From Hyposmocoma kahamanoa (taxonomy: Eukaryota > Arthropoda > Insecta > Lepidoptera > Cosmopterigidae): DNA of 64,000 nt. The stretch lies in contig NW_020653900.1 of assembly GCF_003589595.1 (NCBI RefSeq), positions 913,831-977,830 of the forward strand, in the 5' to 3' direction. Positions 22,336-33,540 of the stretch are shown in pieces. The notes under the pieces were generated by a model, which did not search any database, was not told where the DNA came from, and worked only from the letters and a program-made list of their open reading frames with translations. A program made the translations under genes and the position numbers. Position 1 is the first letter of the stretch. The number at the start of each line of letters is the position of its first letter.

Positions 22336-23232
22336 AACGAGGATGTCGTCCATTCGTAATCTGAAAGGTATTGTTGACTTCAAAATACTCAATCTGTATT
22401 AGATGCTGACTTATTTTTTTGGCAATAACTCCCAGGTGGAACGGATCTTGGCATTCCGGGGATCCCTCCGGGTCACCACTGAGCCTTACTAACGCGATTA
22501 TTGAGATATGGCCCCAAGGCACCGGCGGTAGCGGAGAATATGTTACATGTCGTAAACATAATTTGAATAAATTAGGGTGTTTAGCATAGTATTCTCGTGC
22601 TATACTGAAATAACCTTTGTCAAATGTAGTACTTGCATTGATATTTTCTACTAGGATCGCGGATTGCTATCTCGATTATGGAAGCATCTTATAGATTCTC
22701 TGAAATTTTACTAGACATATTAAAGTCATGGATTCAAACTGACGGTCCTGATCTTTTGTTAAGCGTAGCGGACTTACTAATCTTTACATCCAGCTTCAAA
22801 TACTACACATTTTCTGCTGTAATATATTCAACTGAGCTTTAGATCATGACGTACAATTATAGATCATTCTCGTCAATTGTCTCTTTCTTGAAATATAAAT
22901 AGGTCAACAAAGTTCATGTAAATGTGCCCGAATTGCTGGAAATATAGGGACTGTAGTGAAATCGCTTCTGTGTGCTTTCCAGTTTTTGTTTTCTGACATG
23001 ATATACAGACCTCGCACCATAGGCTATATAAAACCAAATAAACCTTTACGGTCTCAATTTCCTGGTTGCGCGTTTCCGCGGATGGCTTATGCTATGGAAG
23101 GTGTCGAGAACAAAAGTTTTATTTATATATTGAATATAATAGAACAGAAAAATATTTATTCATGACTAATAACACATAAATAAACACTCGTACAGTTAAC
23201 AAACCATAAATCATAACGGCGCCTAAACTTTG
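22336..23232. other. Unassigned stretch
   Basis: Nothing recognised. The minus-strand frame at 22319-22522 has no domain I know. Confidence 0.4.
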
Positions 23233-23345
23233 TAAGGAGCAATTATTTTAATGGTTTATTTTGCTATGCTCCAATTGTAGGCGTTTTTCTCTCTCTCAAT
23301 ATACCTTAAGTAGTGAGCACCGATTTTTATTATTTCCTGTGTGAA
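23233..23345 (-). repeat. Family D fragment
   Basis: AGGAGCAATTATTTTAATGG, GGCGTTTTTCTCTCTCTCAATATA and AGTAGTGAGCACCGATTTTTATTAT in inverted family order. Confidence 0.65.
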
Positions 23346-23660
23346 GACTCGGTCAGGACCATTGTATAGTTAGTTATAATGGAGACTATGATAAACTATT
23401 TACTGAATGTAAAATACTTTCCGCAAAAAGCAAAAGTTCAATATTTGACGGCTATTGGAAATTATTATAAAACTACTTTTGAAATTCACGTAACGGCGAG
23501 CCCGTGCAAATAAATATGTATGTCCGAAAGTAATCATAAAATGATACATAGACATTTGTTGCCGTTTATATTTAACGAATTAGACTTTTTGGGAGACAGA
23601 CAATTGTTATCCATATTCACAAAGAGAATTTAAGCACTACGTCATATTCACTCCACTGAA

Positions 23661-23742
23661 CAGTTATTGGTAGCTATAGCTACCAGTAACTGTCAAAATG
23701 TTCACTTTCGGTCAAACGTCACTGGTAACTATAGTTACCAGT
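23661..23742. repeat. Pair of near-perfect palindromes
   Basis: TGGTAGCTATAGCTACCA (core, extending to 34 bp with one mismatch pair at 23661-23694) and ACTGGTAACTATAGTTACCAGT (22 bp, perfect, 23721-23742) lie 26 bp apart. The two are related to each other. Function unknown. Confidence 0.85.
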
Positions 23743-23744
23743 AA

Positions 23745-25678
23745 ATTACAGTACACGAATGGTGAACTGTTTTACAAAAAACTTTACTTTTATTACTACA
23801 TGTACTAACACCAAATTTTTACTAGTATTTCACTGTTAAATACTCGATATCCTAGTATAAAGAAACAAATATTCATGATGCGTCCCTATAACAGAAAAAA
23901 ATTTGAAAAAAAAAACTTTGGCGGGATTGTAGACGTTTAGTGTTTGATGAAGACTTTAATTGTGATAGATGACATTATTAATTAATTTCTGTAATTATTA
24001 TCTATCAAAATGATCGTCAGGATGTGCATTTTCAGATAGTGTTAAAACTATAACATTTGATATCTTATTGGAATCACAATCTTATTGAAAAAAAGGTCTT
24101 TAAAGTGGAGGTCATTGCACCTAGTGATTGTTTTTTTGGAAAAAAAACTTATTCATTATTAAAATACTTTTTGGAGTAAAATATCACTCAAACACATAAC
24201 TTTTTTCAATATAGGTTGTATTAAAACTTTTTTTAGGTTGTTACATTGTGAGTTGTGATAGGATTCGTCAATTTTTTTCCTCGCGACTTATAGTTTTTTT
24301 ACGCCATTTTCGCAACGACTGTTATTCATTTATTTTTAAAATAGTTACACATTATTTTCATATGAATCTAGTGTTCATCGATAGGTATTTAAATGCTTGT
24401 CATCGTTATATATGTTTTGTTTCTTAATAAAGTGAATATACAAAGTGGTTAGAAGTTAAAGCGTAAAATACTATGAAAATTTCCTATTTAATTAATTGTC
24501 CTAACCATGTCCTAACGTTTTGCTTCCTTAATTTTTAAATTCTTACTAAATTTTACTTTGCTTAATTCAACATTGGCTTCTTCATAACTCATTCTAGTGT
24601 TATCATCATCAAACTTAAGAGATATACTCTTGTCGGTGGAGCATCTTCCAGTCATCTTTCTTATAAGCCAGCTCCTTGTCCTCCCTATATGACACGACCC
24701 CGACCTTATCCTTTATTTGGTTTTATTTTATTCTATGTAGCTGTGCCTAAGTCGACCTCTTCTCCTCTCCCCTTCGATTTTTCATTCTAAAATGGTCTTA
24801 ACGAAGTTGTCGTGTCGCATCAAATCTCTAATCATTTTCCCGCGTCTAGACTCTCATCCTAGTGTATATGACACAAATGTAATGTATATCGGAAATAAAT
24901 ATATTGACCACCTCTGTAATCTGCACCTCGGGAGCTGGATGAGCAGGTCTCGAATTCAATTACCGGTAGCGCACTTTTGGGAAACAAACTTTACTTTTTC
25001 TAGATATGGCCACGGAGTGAATTCCCTTGCTCTGATACTTATGGCACAAGGCATTGTCTAGTTTGAGATCAGATCACAACAATGCCACTGTATTGTCATA
25101 CAAATTTAAATGTTACTGGTAATTACAGACTGCGTCAAAAACGATACTGTAGCATATACATTGGTTAAGGCTAGTAACCTAAGGGTGTTATCACACCAAC
25201 CGTTCGATATCGAATCAATGCCATTGGTCTATGGTACAATGAAATGAGTCGATCAACTGTTCCTACTGCAAATTGATCTGCTCGAGTACGCGCGTGGAAG
25301 AATCGACTATAGATGTAGGCTATAATATTATACAACCAATGTTGCCAAGCGAAACGGTCGACTATAACATTGGTTAAACGCGCTTTTGATCATCATTATC
25401 ACGCAATACCTTAAGAATTAAACCAAATCCGAATTCCCTCGCAGATGTGGAAGTATAGATATATTATGTATGTGCCCTGTAATTTAATATCTCGGCAGTT
25501 CTACAGATATATCAGTCGTGTTTATATTTTTCGACTCGATTTATTAATGCGTACGTGGAGACATATCCGTCTGGTACAGAATCAGTTTTGATTAGGGTTT
25601 GTTGCTTCGAATTTCTCGGTTAGAAGAGATAGGTGATACATATATACAATTATAGTTTCTTTGTTTACATTATCACAA
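23745..25678. other. Unassigned stretch
   Basis: About 1.9 kb, AT-rich, with many A/T runs. A tRNA-like patch near 24935-24975 (GAGCTGGATGAGCAGGTCTCGAATTCAAT) is too degraded to call. No gene recognised. Confidence 0.4.
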
Positions 25679-25796
25679 TCATATTTAAAATGAAGTGTGT
25701 ACATTAGTACATAATTAGCAATGTGTGTGACATGTAATAAATGAAGAAGTAAATAAAAATAAAGACTTACGAGCGCTTTTGGGGTAACCTACGCTG

Positions 25797-25996
25797 CCCT
25801 CCTTGTTATAATATCTCCCAGTTAGACTTATTACATTAATTATTTTTCAAAGGATTTAGGTACATAGTTCGTGGCAAATGTTGTGTATGGCTGTAATTGG
25901 CGAGCTTATTTATATTAATACCACTGTTTGTAATGTGTAGTGATATGAATTGTTGTATACTTATGTCTTGCTGTTGGTGTACCATTTTATAAAAAT
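25797..25996 (-). pseudogene. Left-arm counterpart of the palindrome ORF, broken
   Basis: Minus strand starts with the same ATG-Val-His-Gln frame as 28519-28716. An insertion near 25835-25850 brings in a stop after about 50 codons, and further changes follow. It ends near the same GTAAGT. Confidence 0.5.
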
Positions 25997-26021
25997 AAAA
26001 TTATTAACATATATCTATATA

Positions 26022-26643
26022 ATTATTAATACAAAGATCGAACACTCAGAAAAAAATCCTTCGATCCGGTCGGATTTGAACCGACGTCTTCTTGCATACC
26101 GTGCCAGACGCTGTACCAACTAAGCCACGGAACGAACCAACGGTCCTCACGAATTTTTCTTTTTCGCCATCTATTTTTTTTTTCTGAGTGAACACTGAGT
26201 GTTCGATCTTTGTATAAATAATTATAACAAACTAGTGGAGTAATTTCACAAAAAAAAAAAATTGAATATCAATTCAATAAAAATTTAATTAATACAGTGA
26301 ATAGCGACATCTCTCGCCAGGACTGGTAACTGTAAAGGTACTAACTGCGTGACAAATCTTTCATAGAGTTCTCATAGATGGCGCTACGACTAAAAAGTCG
26401 TTGAAAAAGCCAAATACAAAGACACGACGCAAGCACATAGAAAAATTCGTGAGGTCTGTTGGTTCGTTTCGTAGCTTAGTTGGTATAGCGTCTGACACGG
26501 TATGTAAGAAGACGTCGGTTCGAATCCGACCGGATCGAAGGAATTTTTTCTGAGTGTTCGTTCTTTGTATTAATAATTATAACAAAATAGTGGAGTAATT
26601 TCACAAAAAATAATTGAATATCAATTCAATAAAAATTTAATTA
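26022..26643. mobile_element. Compound SINE-2 insertion (inverted plus direct copy)
   Basis: Inserted between two copies of ATATATCTATATA (26009-26021, 26644-26656). The right arm carries the single uninterrupted site. Contents in order: a SINE-2 tRNA-like core on the minus strand (about 26061-26135), an inverted copy of its end with ATTGAATATCAATTCAATAAAAATTTAATTAA, then a longer plus-strand SINE-2 with upstream body, tRNA-like core (26463-26540, A box TAGCTTAGTTGG, B box GGTTCGAATCC) and the same end. No protein is encoded. Confidence 0.85.
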
Positions 26644-27203
26644 ATATATCTATATATTATTTCAGTTTTATTGTTAAGAAAAATCAAAATAGTTAATAAA
26701 AAACGACGTCAAAGTTTCGTGGAATTACATCTATTCACCATTTTCAAATAAGTAATATTTATAAATTGTAAATGAAAAACAGTCGCAATGCAACTGACAG
26801 CTTTAAATCTCAAAGACCTGAGGGCAACAATGCGTGTCTTTGAATGTTACTAAAACAAATGGGCAAATCATTCGCCTAAGTCGAATTCAAGCACAATCAT
26901 TCGACTAAAGTCGGTTAGAGTCGAATATCGGCCCTCCTGCCATTCGGTCGGGTGTAAGAATTTAATGATTTAGTCAGAACAACACTGAAGCATCACCATG
27001 TACATATCCAAATATCCCTGTCACACACATTTACTATATTCGCCATATCGTCGGGGATAGTGCTAATCCGAGTAAGTAGTATTGGTAAAAAGCGTGTATC
27101 TGCATTAAACTAAATTCCACAGGAGAGGGATTTAACGTTATTACTTTGTTATTTCAATGGGTACGACTTTCATTTTTGCACAGTAAATATTAATTTAAAT
27201 AAA

Positions 27204-27837
27204 GTGTACCTCGATAGATCGGATTTAATTTTTTAATTTTTTTATTTTATCCTTGCTACTTATTTATAACATAGGTTTTAGTTGCGAAACTAACTGTGAA
27301 TCCTGTAAATCACGGTAATTTGGTTGCCACGACCTTGACACGTATTTAATTTGGCCACTAACTTACCCAAATGGAAAACACATAGTCAAATGCTAGTTAT
27401 GCGTAATTGCATTATCAACGACGATATGTCAGAGAGGGCAATCTATGGATTAGTAATGAATTATCTTTCATATCATTCGAATACGAAAATTAGAAGGTTA
27501 CTAATTTGTCTTTCGAATGACAGGATTAGTAATTACTAACTAGTCGATTATCGAAATCATTCGCAATCGTGCATCGCTACTGCTCTCGTCACGGAAAGAC
27601 ATAAAATCGAGCCCCATGTTCCTGTATTCTCACTTGTGCACTTCATTATGGGAATGCTGTAATGCTCACAACACTCCTTGGCGGCAGAAATACGAACGGT
27701 AACAGTACTTCCCTGGGCGAACTCTTTCACAAGAGCTCTTATCTTACTAAATGACGACAGTAAATCGGATTCAAGGTAAGGGAAGACCATTTATAAGCAT
27801 GTTTGAGGCTTTGCTTGAAGTGTGAAACCGTGTTTTG
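27204..27837. other. Spacer of the large inverted repeat
   Basis: Single-copy sequence between the left arm and the gap. Holds a family A piece at 27590-27765. The 62-codon frame at 27351 is not recognised. Confidence 0.6.
27590..27765 (-). repeat. Family A fragment
   Basis: CTTGGCGGCAGAAATA, AGTACTTCCCTGGGCGAACTCTTTCACAAG and upstream words in family order. On the minus strand the family frame (VKEFAQGST...ISAAKxCCEHY) is still open. Confidence 0.75.
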
Positions 27838-27935
27838 NNNNNNNNNNNNNNNNNNNNNNNNNNNNNNNNNNNNNNNNNNNNNNNNNNNNNNNNNNNNNNN
27901 NNNNNNNNNNNNNNNNNNNNNNNNNNNNNNNNNNN
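27838..27935. other. Assembly gap (98 N)
   Basis: The inverted right arm starts at the first base after the gap. The order and orientation of the two sides therefore rest on scaffolding alone. Confidence 0.97.
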
Positions 27936-28808
27936 TTTATTTAAATTAATATTTACTGTGCAAAAATGAAAGTCGTACCCATTGAAATAACATAGTATTA
28001 ACGTTAAATCCCTCTCCTGTGGAATTTGGTTTAATGCAGATACGCGCTTTTTACCAATACTACTTACTCGGATTTGCACTATCCCCGACGATATGGCGAA
28101 TAGAGTAAATGTGTGTGACAGGGATATTTGGATATGTACATGGTGATGCTTCAGTGTTGTTCTGACTAAATCATTAAATTCTTACACCCGACCGAATGGC
28201 AGGAGGGCCGATATTCGACTCTAACCGACTTGAGTCGAATGATTGTGCTTGAATTCGACTTAGGCGAATGAATTGCCAATTTGTTTTAGTAACATTCAAA
28301 GTCACGCATTGTTGCCCTCAGGTCTTTCAGATTTAAAGCTGTCAGTTGCATTGCGACTGTTTTTCATTTACAATTTATAAATATTACTTATTTGAAAATG
28401 GTGAATAGATGTAATTTCACGAACTTTTGAGGTCGTTTTTTATTAACTATTTTGATTTTTCTTAACAATAAAACTGAAATAATATATAGATATATGTTAA
28501 TAATTTTATTTTTATAAAATGGTACACCAACACCAAGACATAAGTATACAACAATTCATATCACAACACATTACAAACAGTGGTATTAATATAAATAAGC
28601 TCGCCAATTACTGCCATACACAACATTTGCCAAGAACTATGTATCTAAATCCTTTAATAAGTCTAACTGGGAGATATTATGACAAGGAGGGCAGCGTAGG
28701 TTGCCCAAAAGCACTCGTAAGTCTTTATTTTTATTTATTTCTTCATTTATTGCATGTCACACACATTGCTAATTATGTACTAATGTTCACACTTCATTTT
28801 AAATATGA
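27936..28808 (-). repeat. Right arm of the large inverted repeat
   Basis: Reverse complement of the left arm, 873 bp, without the SINE-2 insertion. Begins TTTATTTAAATTAATATTTACTG directly at the gap edge and ends in CACTTCATTTTAAATATGA. Homology stops sharply at 28808. Confidence 0.9.
28519..28716 (+). CDS. Unrecognised ORF in the palindrome arm, possible exon
   Basis: From ATG at 28519 the frame reads MVHQHQDISIQQFISQHI, then KLANYCHTQHLPRTMYL and GRYYDKEGSVGCPKAL. At that point (about 28717) GTAAGT forms a good splice donor. The sequence beyond it is AT-rich and poor in coding character, although the frame stays open to 28851. The composition before the donor is protein-like. I do not recognise the family. 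It may be an exon of a gene or of a transposon captured in the duplicated segment. The copy in the left arm (minus strand) is broken by a small insertion. Confidence 0.3.
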
Positions 28809-29422
28809 ACTATCTTATGCTATAGTTTTTAATAAGATAGAACGACTTTAAACACAAAATATTCATTAAAAATTGAAGAGCAAACTAACGAGGTGTTGTC
28901 TTGACGAGTCTCATGCGCGCAATTTTAATGATAGGGTCCTCTGAATTCTTTCTTTCTCTTTATCTTTTTTTCTTTATCTTTCTACGTCTTGAAATCTAGG
29001 TAAAAAGAAAATACTTTTTCATGAATTTTTAAAAACAATGTTGCGTTACGTTTGAAGTGATATGGGTGAGGCCAGACGAGCGTAAGCGTTTTTTTGAGTC
29101 GTTCGACTGAAATTCGGTTAGCTCGCTAGATGAACGTGTTTTATTCAGTTGCCTTAAAGTATATATTTGTGTCACATAATTTAAATTAATCACATAAAGT
29201 GTGGGCAGTTTCATAATATCCAGATCAATTTGTACAATACCTAGGTAGGTACTGCCACTTGCCAACAATGTTTTCCCAATAAACCTTTCTTCCCTTCACA
29301 CAGTGTAACTGAATTTCTCGACCGGACCTCGATTTTGAGAACCGTCACGTAACTCATTTTGCGTCGTCGTACACGACGAAACACAAATCCGCCTTTTATA
29401 TATAAAACCGAATGCAGTGTAA
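28809..29422. other. Unassigned stretch
   Basis: No recognised gene. Includes a pyrimidine-rich run (28935-28985). Confidence 0.4.
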
Positions 29423-29650
29423 AAACACAACAACGCGTTTAGGATGTTGCTGGGGTTGCCGCGATACTGCAGTGCATCAGGTATGTTCGCGGCTGCTCAT
29501 ACGGATGGCTTCCATGCCATTCTCAGGAAGAGAGCTGCCTCGATGCTAAGCCGTGTCCGTGGCAGCACCAATGACATTCTTCGCTGTGTGGCTGCGCGGG
29601 TTGATTGCCCAATCATTTGTCATTTGATTGGCCTACATATGACTATGTGA
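29423..29650 (+). pseudogene. CR1/Zenon-like LINE ORF2 C-terminus
   Basis: Frame HNNAFRMLLGLPRYCSAS followed by GMFAAAHTDGFHAILRKR, RVRGSTNDILRCVAARVDCP and a stop at 29650. This matches the region after the reverse-transcriptase catalytic domain in a group of insect CR1-type LINEs, where the order LPRxCSASGMFAxA...DGFHAIxRKR...RxDCP is conserved. All catalytic parts are missing (5' truncation). The open frame extends upstream of the ATG at 29444, so that Met is not a real start. Confidence 0.75.
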
Positions 29651-29832
29651 ATTGTTTAGTTAGTTTTATGAATACTAATAGAGCTAACTAAATAATTTAC
29701 ATACGTATATCTTGTTATTTTTTACTTATTTTTATTGTATATTCTTGACGAAACTGAATTATAATTTGTTAACTTAGAACTATGGACTCCATTGTAGTCT
29801 GAAATAAATGATTTTGAATTTGAATTTGAAAA
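29651..29832 (+). repeat. 3' UTR and tail of the CR1-like LINE
   Basis: Ends CTGAAATAAATGATTTTGAATTTGAATTTGAA, a short (TTTGAA)n tail of the kind CR1-group elements carry. Confidence 0.7.
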
Positions 29833-30204
29833 ACAACTCAAAAAACGATCTCATCCTGTTTCCGACTAAATGCATTTACGCATTGCATCCGATTCGTAAT
29901 CATTCTAGAAATATCTATACAAATCTAGAAAACTAGACCATATTCGTATCCGAGAACATAGGAATTTCGATTGTACACCTAGAGATGAAATGATCCTGTT
30001 GACATTTCGGACCGTCATTTCTCGGATTCGGATCAGGACCCCGATTCAGAACTCTTCGATATCTAAACCGAATCGTTCGATTGAATATCGTTCTCGAATC
30101 GAAAGGCGTTGCCCGAGCTATTCAGAACATTCCAGTTAAAAAGTTCAATTCCGATTCGGATACGATATCGTTATCCAACAACGTTTATGGAGTTAGTTGG
30201 TCAA
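29833..30204. other. Unassigned stretch
   Basis: Enriched in GATTCGGAT/CGATATCG-like words (29880-30190), giving a weakly repetitive texture, but no clear unit. Confidence 0.35.
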
Positions 30205-30413
30205 TATAATAATAACGCACACAGTCAACATAGCCCCGCATTAGGGAAACCCTGTGTCGCAGGTGCCATGGATACACACATAGACAATTACAAATTACAC
30301 CCAAACTCACGAGAGAAATAAATGTAGGCTATACAAATATTTCTCCCGGCCCGGGAATCGAACCTGGGCCCTCTGTGTGGCAGCCCGGCCACCGCTCGGC
30401 CACGGAGGCAGTT
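30205..30413 (-). mobile_element. SINE-1 copy 3
   Basis: Full-length on the minus strand: head AACTGCCTCCGTGG, B box GGTTCGATTCCCGGG, body and tail (ATT/ATTATTATA). The anticodon-arm region has a small deletion relative to the other copies. Confidence 0.88.
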
Positions 30414-30806
30414 ATAAGAAATATAAAAGACATGGATTATAAGAAAAATTAAATACTTTTATATACATTTTTAAGACATTAAAGACCTAAAATTTAAGAG
30501 TGCATTAGTCTCGCATTAAAATAAATTAATAAAATTGAACAAAATTCTGATTCTATTTAAAATAATAAAATATTTGTATATATTACATTCTTGCTTTGTA
30601 AACAATAGGACGTTCGGTGTCTTTCATTCGATAACAGTGTTCTGTGACCTTTTTTGTTTATTCCAAAAATTAAGAACCAGTTACGCGGTCAACGATTTTC
30701 GTCACTTGAAGAGGCTGTCGAAGAGTATTAAAAATATATTTCAGAGATTGTCACGGAGGAGTGGCATTAATATTTTCAAAATTGGTTCATTCGTATGAAA
30801 AAGTGC
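30414..30806. other. Unassigned stretch with one open frame
   Basis: An 87-codon frame at 30535 is hydrophobic at first then basic (HLKRLSKSIKNIFQRLSRRSG). No family recognised, and AT bias makes chance likely. Confidence 0.3.
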
Positions 30807-30814
30807 ATTAACAC

Positions 30815-31100
30815 CATTGACTTACATTTATATGGACGTCGGGTCCGCGCTAAAAAGTGTCCGAACTTATAGGGCGTTAAAATCGTATACAGAGCGTCAT
30901 TCACGCTCTAGTCTTCGTTTGTTCGACTGACAGCGAAGCAAGCAGAATTAGACACTACTGCGATGACATTACAATTTAAATTGAACGTTTTAGCTTTTTC
31001 ATATTCCTTTACATGTCACTACGTTTAAATAGGTTGACTTGGGACATTTTTTTCGTTGTTTTTGTATTAGACCCATCGTCCATTTATTTGTAAGTCAATG
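30815..31100 (-). mobile_element. MITE-1 copy 2
   Basis: 286 bp, opposite in orientation to copy 1. Flanked by a perfect 8-bp duplication ATTAACAC (30807-30814, 31101-31108). Nearly identical to the other copies across the interior. Confidence 0.92.
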
Positions 31101-31499
31101 ATTAACACAATAAAATTCATTTCTGACCATTTATAGTATTTTTTTCTCATTCATTCCGGAAACTTATAGCGCGCCTCACGTATACGTAATTTAATTCATG
31201 TAGTATTATTTTTATAACGTTCCTATAAAAAAATGTATTTTTGATGTATAATTTATACCAAGGGTACGATAGAACATGGTTCAACGTTAACGCGCTTTCC
31301 AGATTTCAAAGTAGGATTTTTCGTTTGTACGTAAGGTTTTACGTAACGATGATAAATTAATTCCGTGCGCCTCGAAGCCTCCAAATGCCTAATGGTTTGC
31401 TCGTAATTTTTCCACAGCGTGTCGTTTCACTAGCTTTTTTTTATACCGTAGGTCTATGTGCCTATAAAAAGAGTTCTAGGAAGTAGTCTTTAGAAATAA

Positions 31500-31968
31500 T
31501 AATCTCAGTAAAGAGTACTAAAAAAACCAACCTCAAAAGTACGTGGAATTACATATAATTACCAAGTTTTATTGAAATCGGTTACCGGAAAGTGCACAAA
31601 CCCGGATTCATCCCCTAGTTCGCCACTATACGGGACTTGACGCAGGAGATAATAAAAATCGGTTCTCACTACTCAAAGTATATTGAGAGAGAAAAACGCC
31701 TTGAATAGGAGAATAGCGAAATCAACAATTAATACAATTGCTGCTTATAATAAAATTTAGGCGCTATTTATAAAAATGAATCTTCACGCGTGAACAGCCA
31801 CCCTTAGAGGTGGATGATTTTCTTCAAAATTAAATGGGACCACTATGGCGGTATCCTCTTTCCAAGAAAAAAAGAATCATGAAAATCATATAAATCATAC
31901 ATACAAAAAAAAGAACATACAGTCGAATTGAGAACCTCCTCCTGTTTTGAATTCGGTTAAAAATAAAT
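31500..31968 (+). repeat. Family D repeat, long copy
   Basis: Starts AATCTCAGTAAAGAGTACTAAAAAAACC and ends TTTTGAATTCGGTTAAAAA. Same order of blocks as at 4.1 kb, plus a segment after AAGTTTTATTGAAATCGG that the 4.1-kb copy lacks. Confidence 0.8.
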
Positions 31969-32024
31969 AAAACCACCATCAACACGGTCCAGTTAATAAC
32001 ATGACACGTCTTATAATTTTTTTT

Positions 32025-32560
32025 ATAATATTAAGTGAAGGGATGAACTAAGATTAATAAAAACATTTATTGCCTCAATAACTATACAAAAAAACATAAT
32101 GTCCAAAAATCTTATATAGAGGTCTGACGCAAAAGGCAATGGCTCTGCTTTTTATTGGTTCAGCTTCGTCAGCCTAGCTCAACACTGGTTTTCAGCCATT
32201 CCCCGTTTCCCTGAGGTCTAGCCGGAGGTATAGCAATTAAAAGAAAATCTTATATACAATACTAAACAATATGAAATAAAAAAAAGGATATATTAATGAC
32301 ATGTGTACGTGTGTATGTGTTTATGTCTCAGTGTGTGTATGTGTGTGAGATGTGTTGTATGAGTGCGTGTGGATGCATTTATCTGTTATGAGAAGCTGTG
32401 AGTGAAAGTGAATGAGTATGTCTATTTTAGGTTTAGAAAATTTTTATGCAACAATTTGTTTTTTTTTATAAAAGCTATTTTATATTTAATTCTGAAATGT
32501 TGTTATTATTACGATTAGTATAGTAATTGTATAGGCTGACGAATTATATCTTCTAATTTA
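32025..32560. other. Unassigned stretch with a small family A end and TG-rich run
   Basis: ATAATATTAAGTGAAGGGATGAAC at 32026-32050 is the end of a family A copy. Imperfect TG-rich sequence lies at 32302-32372. Otherwise nothing recognised. Confidence 0.45.
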
Positions 32561-33215
32561 GAAGTCTACGTCTCAATTCGCCATTATGCGCACCCACAGC
32601 CAATAAATAAAGTAGAAGTGCTTAGTTTGCATGGCACGTGTGTCAGCAGTACGGGAAGATTCACATATCTAAGTTCAGTCCGCCATTTTAGCTTTGTTCG
32701 CTATAGTCGTGTCAATTATCTCGCGCAGAACCTCGAAAATCGAAGAAAGACGCCTAATTTTGCTACTTTGGGGTGCAAAAGTCATAGTTGCACTTGTAAT
32801 ATTATCTATGACAGTGTTTATATCATCGCTAAGTCTTATTTAATTAGATTTTATAAATTTTCTGTTCATTGTAACATTTTTTTGTTACAATAAACCAACG
32901 TAAATCTTATCCCACTGCAATATGGTCGCTACTTTTTTGAAGAACTATAGAAATATCTCGAGTTCGTCGTCGTTCAGCTAGTGATCGCTAGATGGCAGCA
33001 CATTGATTGAAATTTCAATATAAAATCAGAACATCGTAACTTGCAATGATAGGTCCCTATTGAACTTTTAGTGACATGCTAATAAGGTAAAGTTTAAATT
33101 ATACTAACAGTCGATAATTTGTTACTTCTTGTTTGTTACTTAGAAGTTTCTAATTTAAAAAGAAATAAAAAAAAGTTCAATCAACATCAAGATTTCATAG
33201 TGTTTCAAAAGACTT
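32560..33215. repeat. Family M repeat, uninterrupted copy
   Basis: Aligns with the three separated pieces at 12.6-13.7 kb. The MITE-1 and SINE-1 found there are absent here, which gives the empty-site version. Confidence 0.75.
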
Positions 33216-33229
33216 AAGGAACTTTAATT

Positions 33230-33529
33230 GTTATAATTATTAATACAAAGATCGAACACTCACAAAAAATTCCTTTGATCCGGTCGGATTCGAACCGACG
33301 TCTTCTTGCATACCGTGCCAGACGTTATACCAACTAAGCCACGGAACGAACCAAAGGACCTCACGAATTTTTCTATGTGCTTGCGTCGTGTCTTTGTACT
33401 TGGTCTTTCAACGACTTTTTAGTCGTGAGTGTTTTTTCTGAGTGTTCGATCTTTGTATTAATAATTATAACAAACTAGTGTAGTAATTTCACAAAAAATA
33501 ATTGAATATCAATTCAATAAAAATTTAAT
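33230..33529. mobile_element. Compound SINE-2 insertion with 11-bp duplication
   Basis: GAACTTTAATT flanks it on both sides (33219-33229, 33530-33540). It starts GTTATAATTATTAATACAAAGATCG, carries a minus-strand tRNA-like core (33273-33352; TCGGATTCGAACCGAC perfect T-arm stem), and then, inverted, the same end with AATTGAATATCAATTCAATAAAAATTTAAT. The construction is the same as the first half of the 26-kb insertion. It sits at the end of family M. Confidence 0.88.
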
Positions 33530-33540
33530 GAACTTTAATT

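Larger units (their letters stand above)
25679..27203 (+). repeat. Left arm of a large inverted repeat
   Basis: Complementary to 27936-28808 over its full length once a 622-bp insertion (26022-26643) and its target duplication are removed. That leaves about 890 bp, a few percent diverged by eye. It contains a family D end (near 26699) and a family A piece (near 26785), both mirrored in the other arm. The outer limits fall inside unique sequence. Whether it is a genomic inverted duplication, two inverted copies of one element, or a scaffolding effect cannot be told from the sequence. Confidence 0.9.

Noticed and set aside
25120..25390. Possible inverted-end element around GTGTTATCACACC
   Set aside because: AACCAATGTT/ACATTGGTT words recur, but I could not pair convincing ends or find a target duplication.
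27771..28079. 102-codon minus-strand frame
   Set aside because: A third of it is unknown residues from the 98-base gap.
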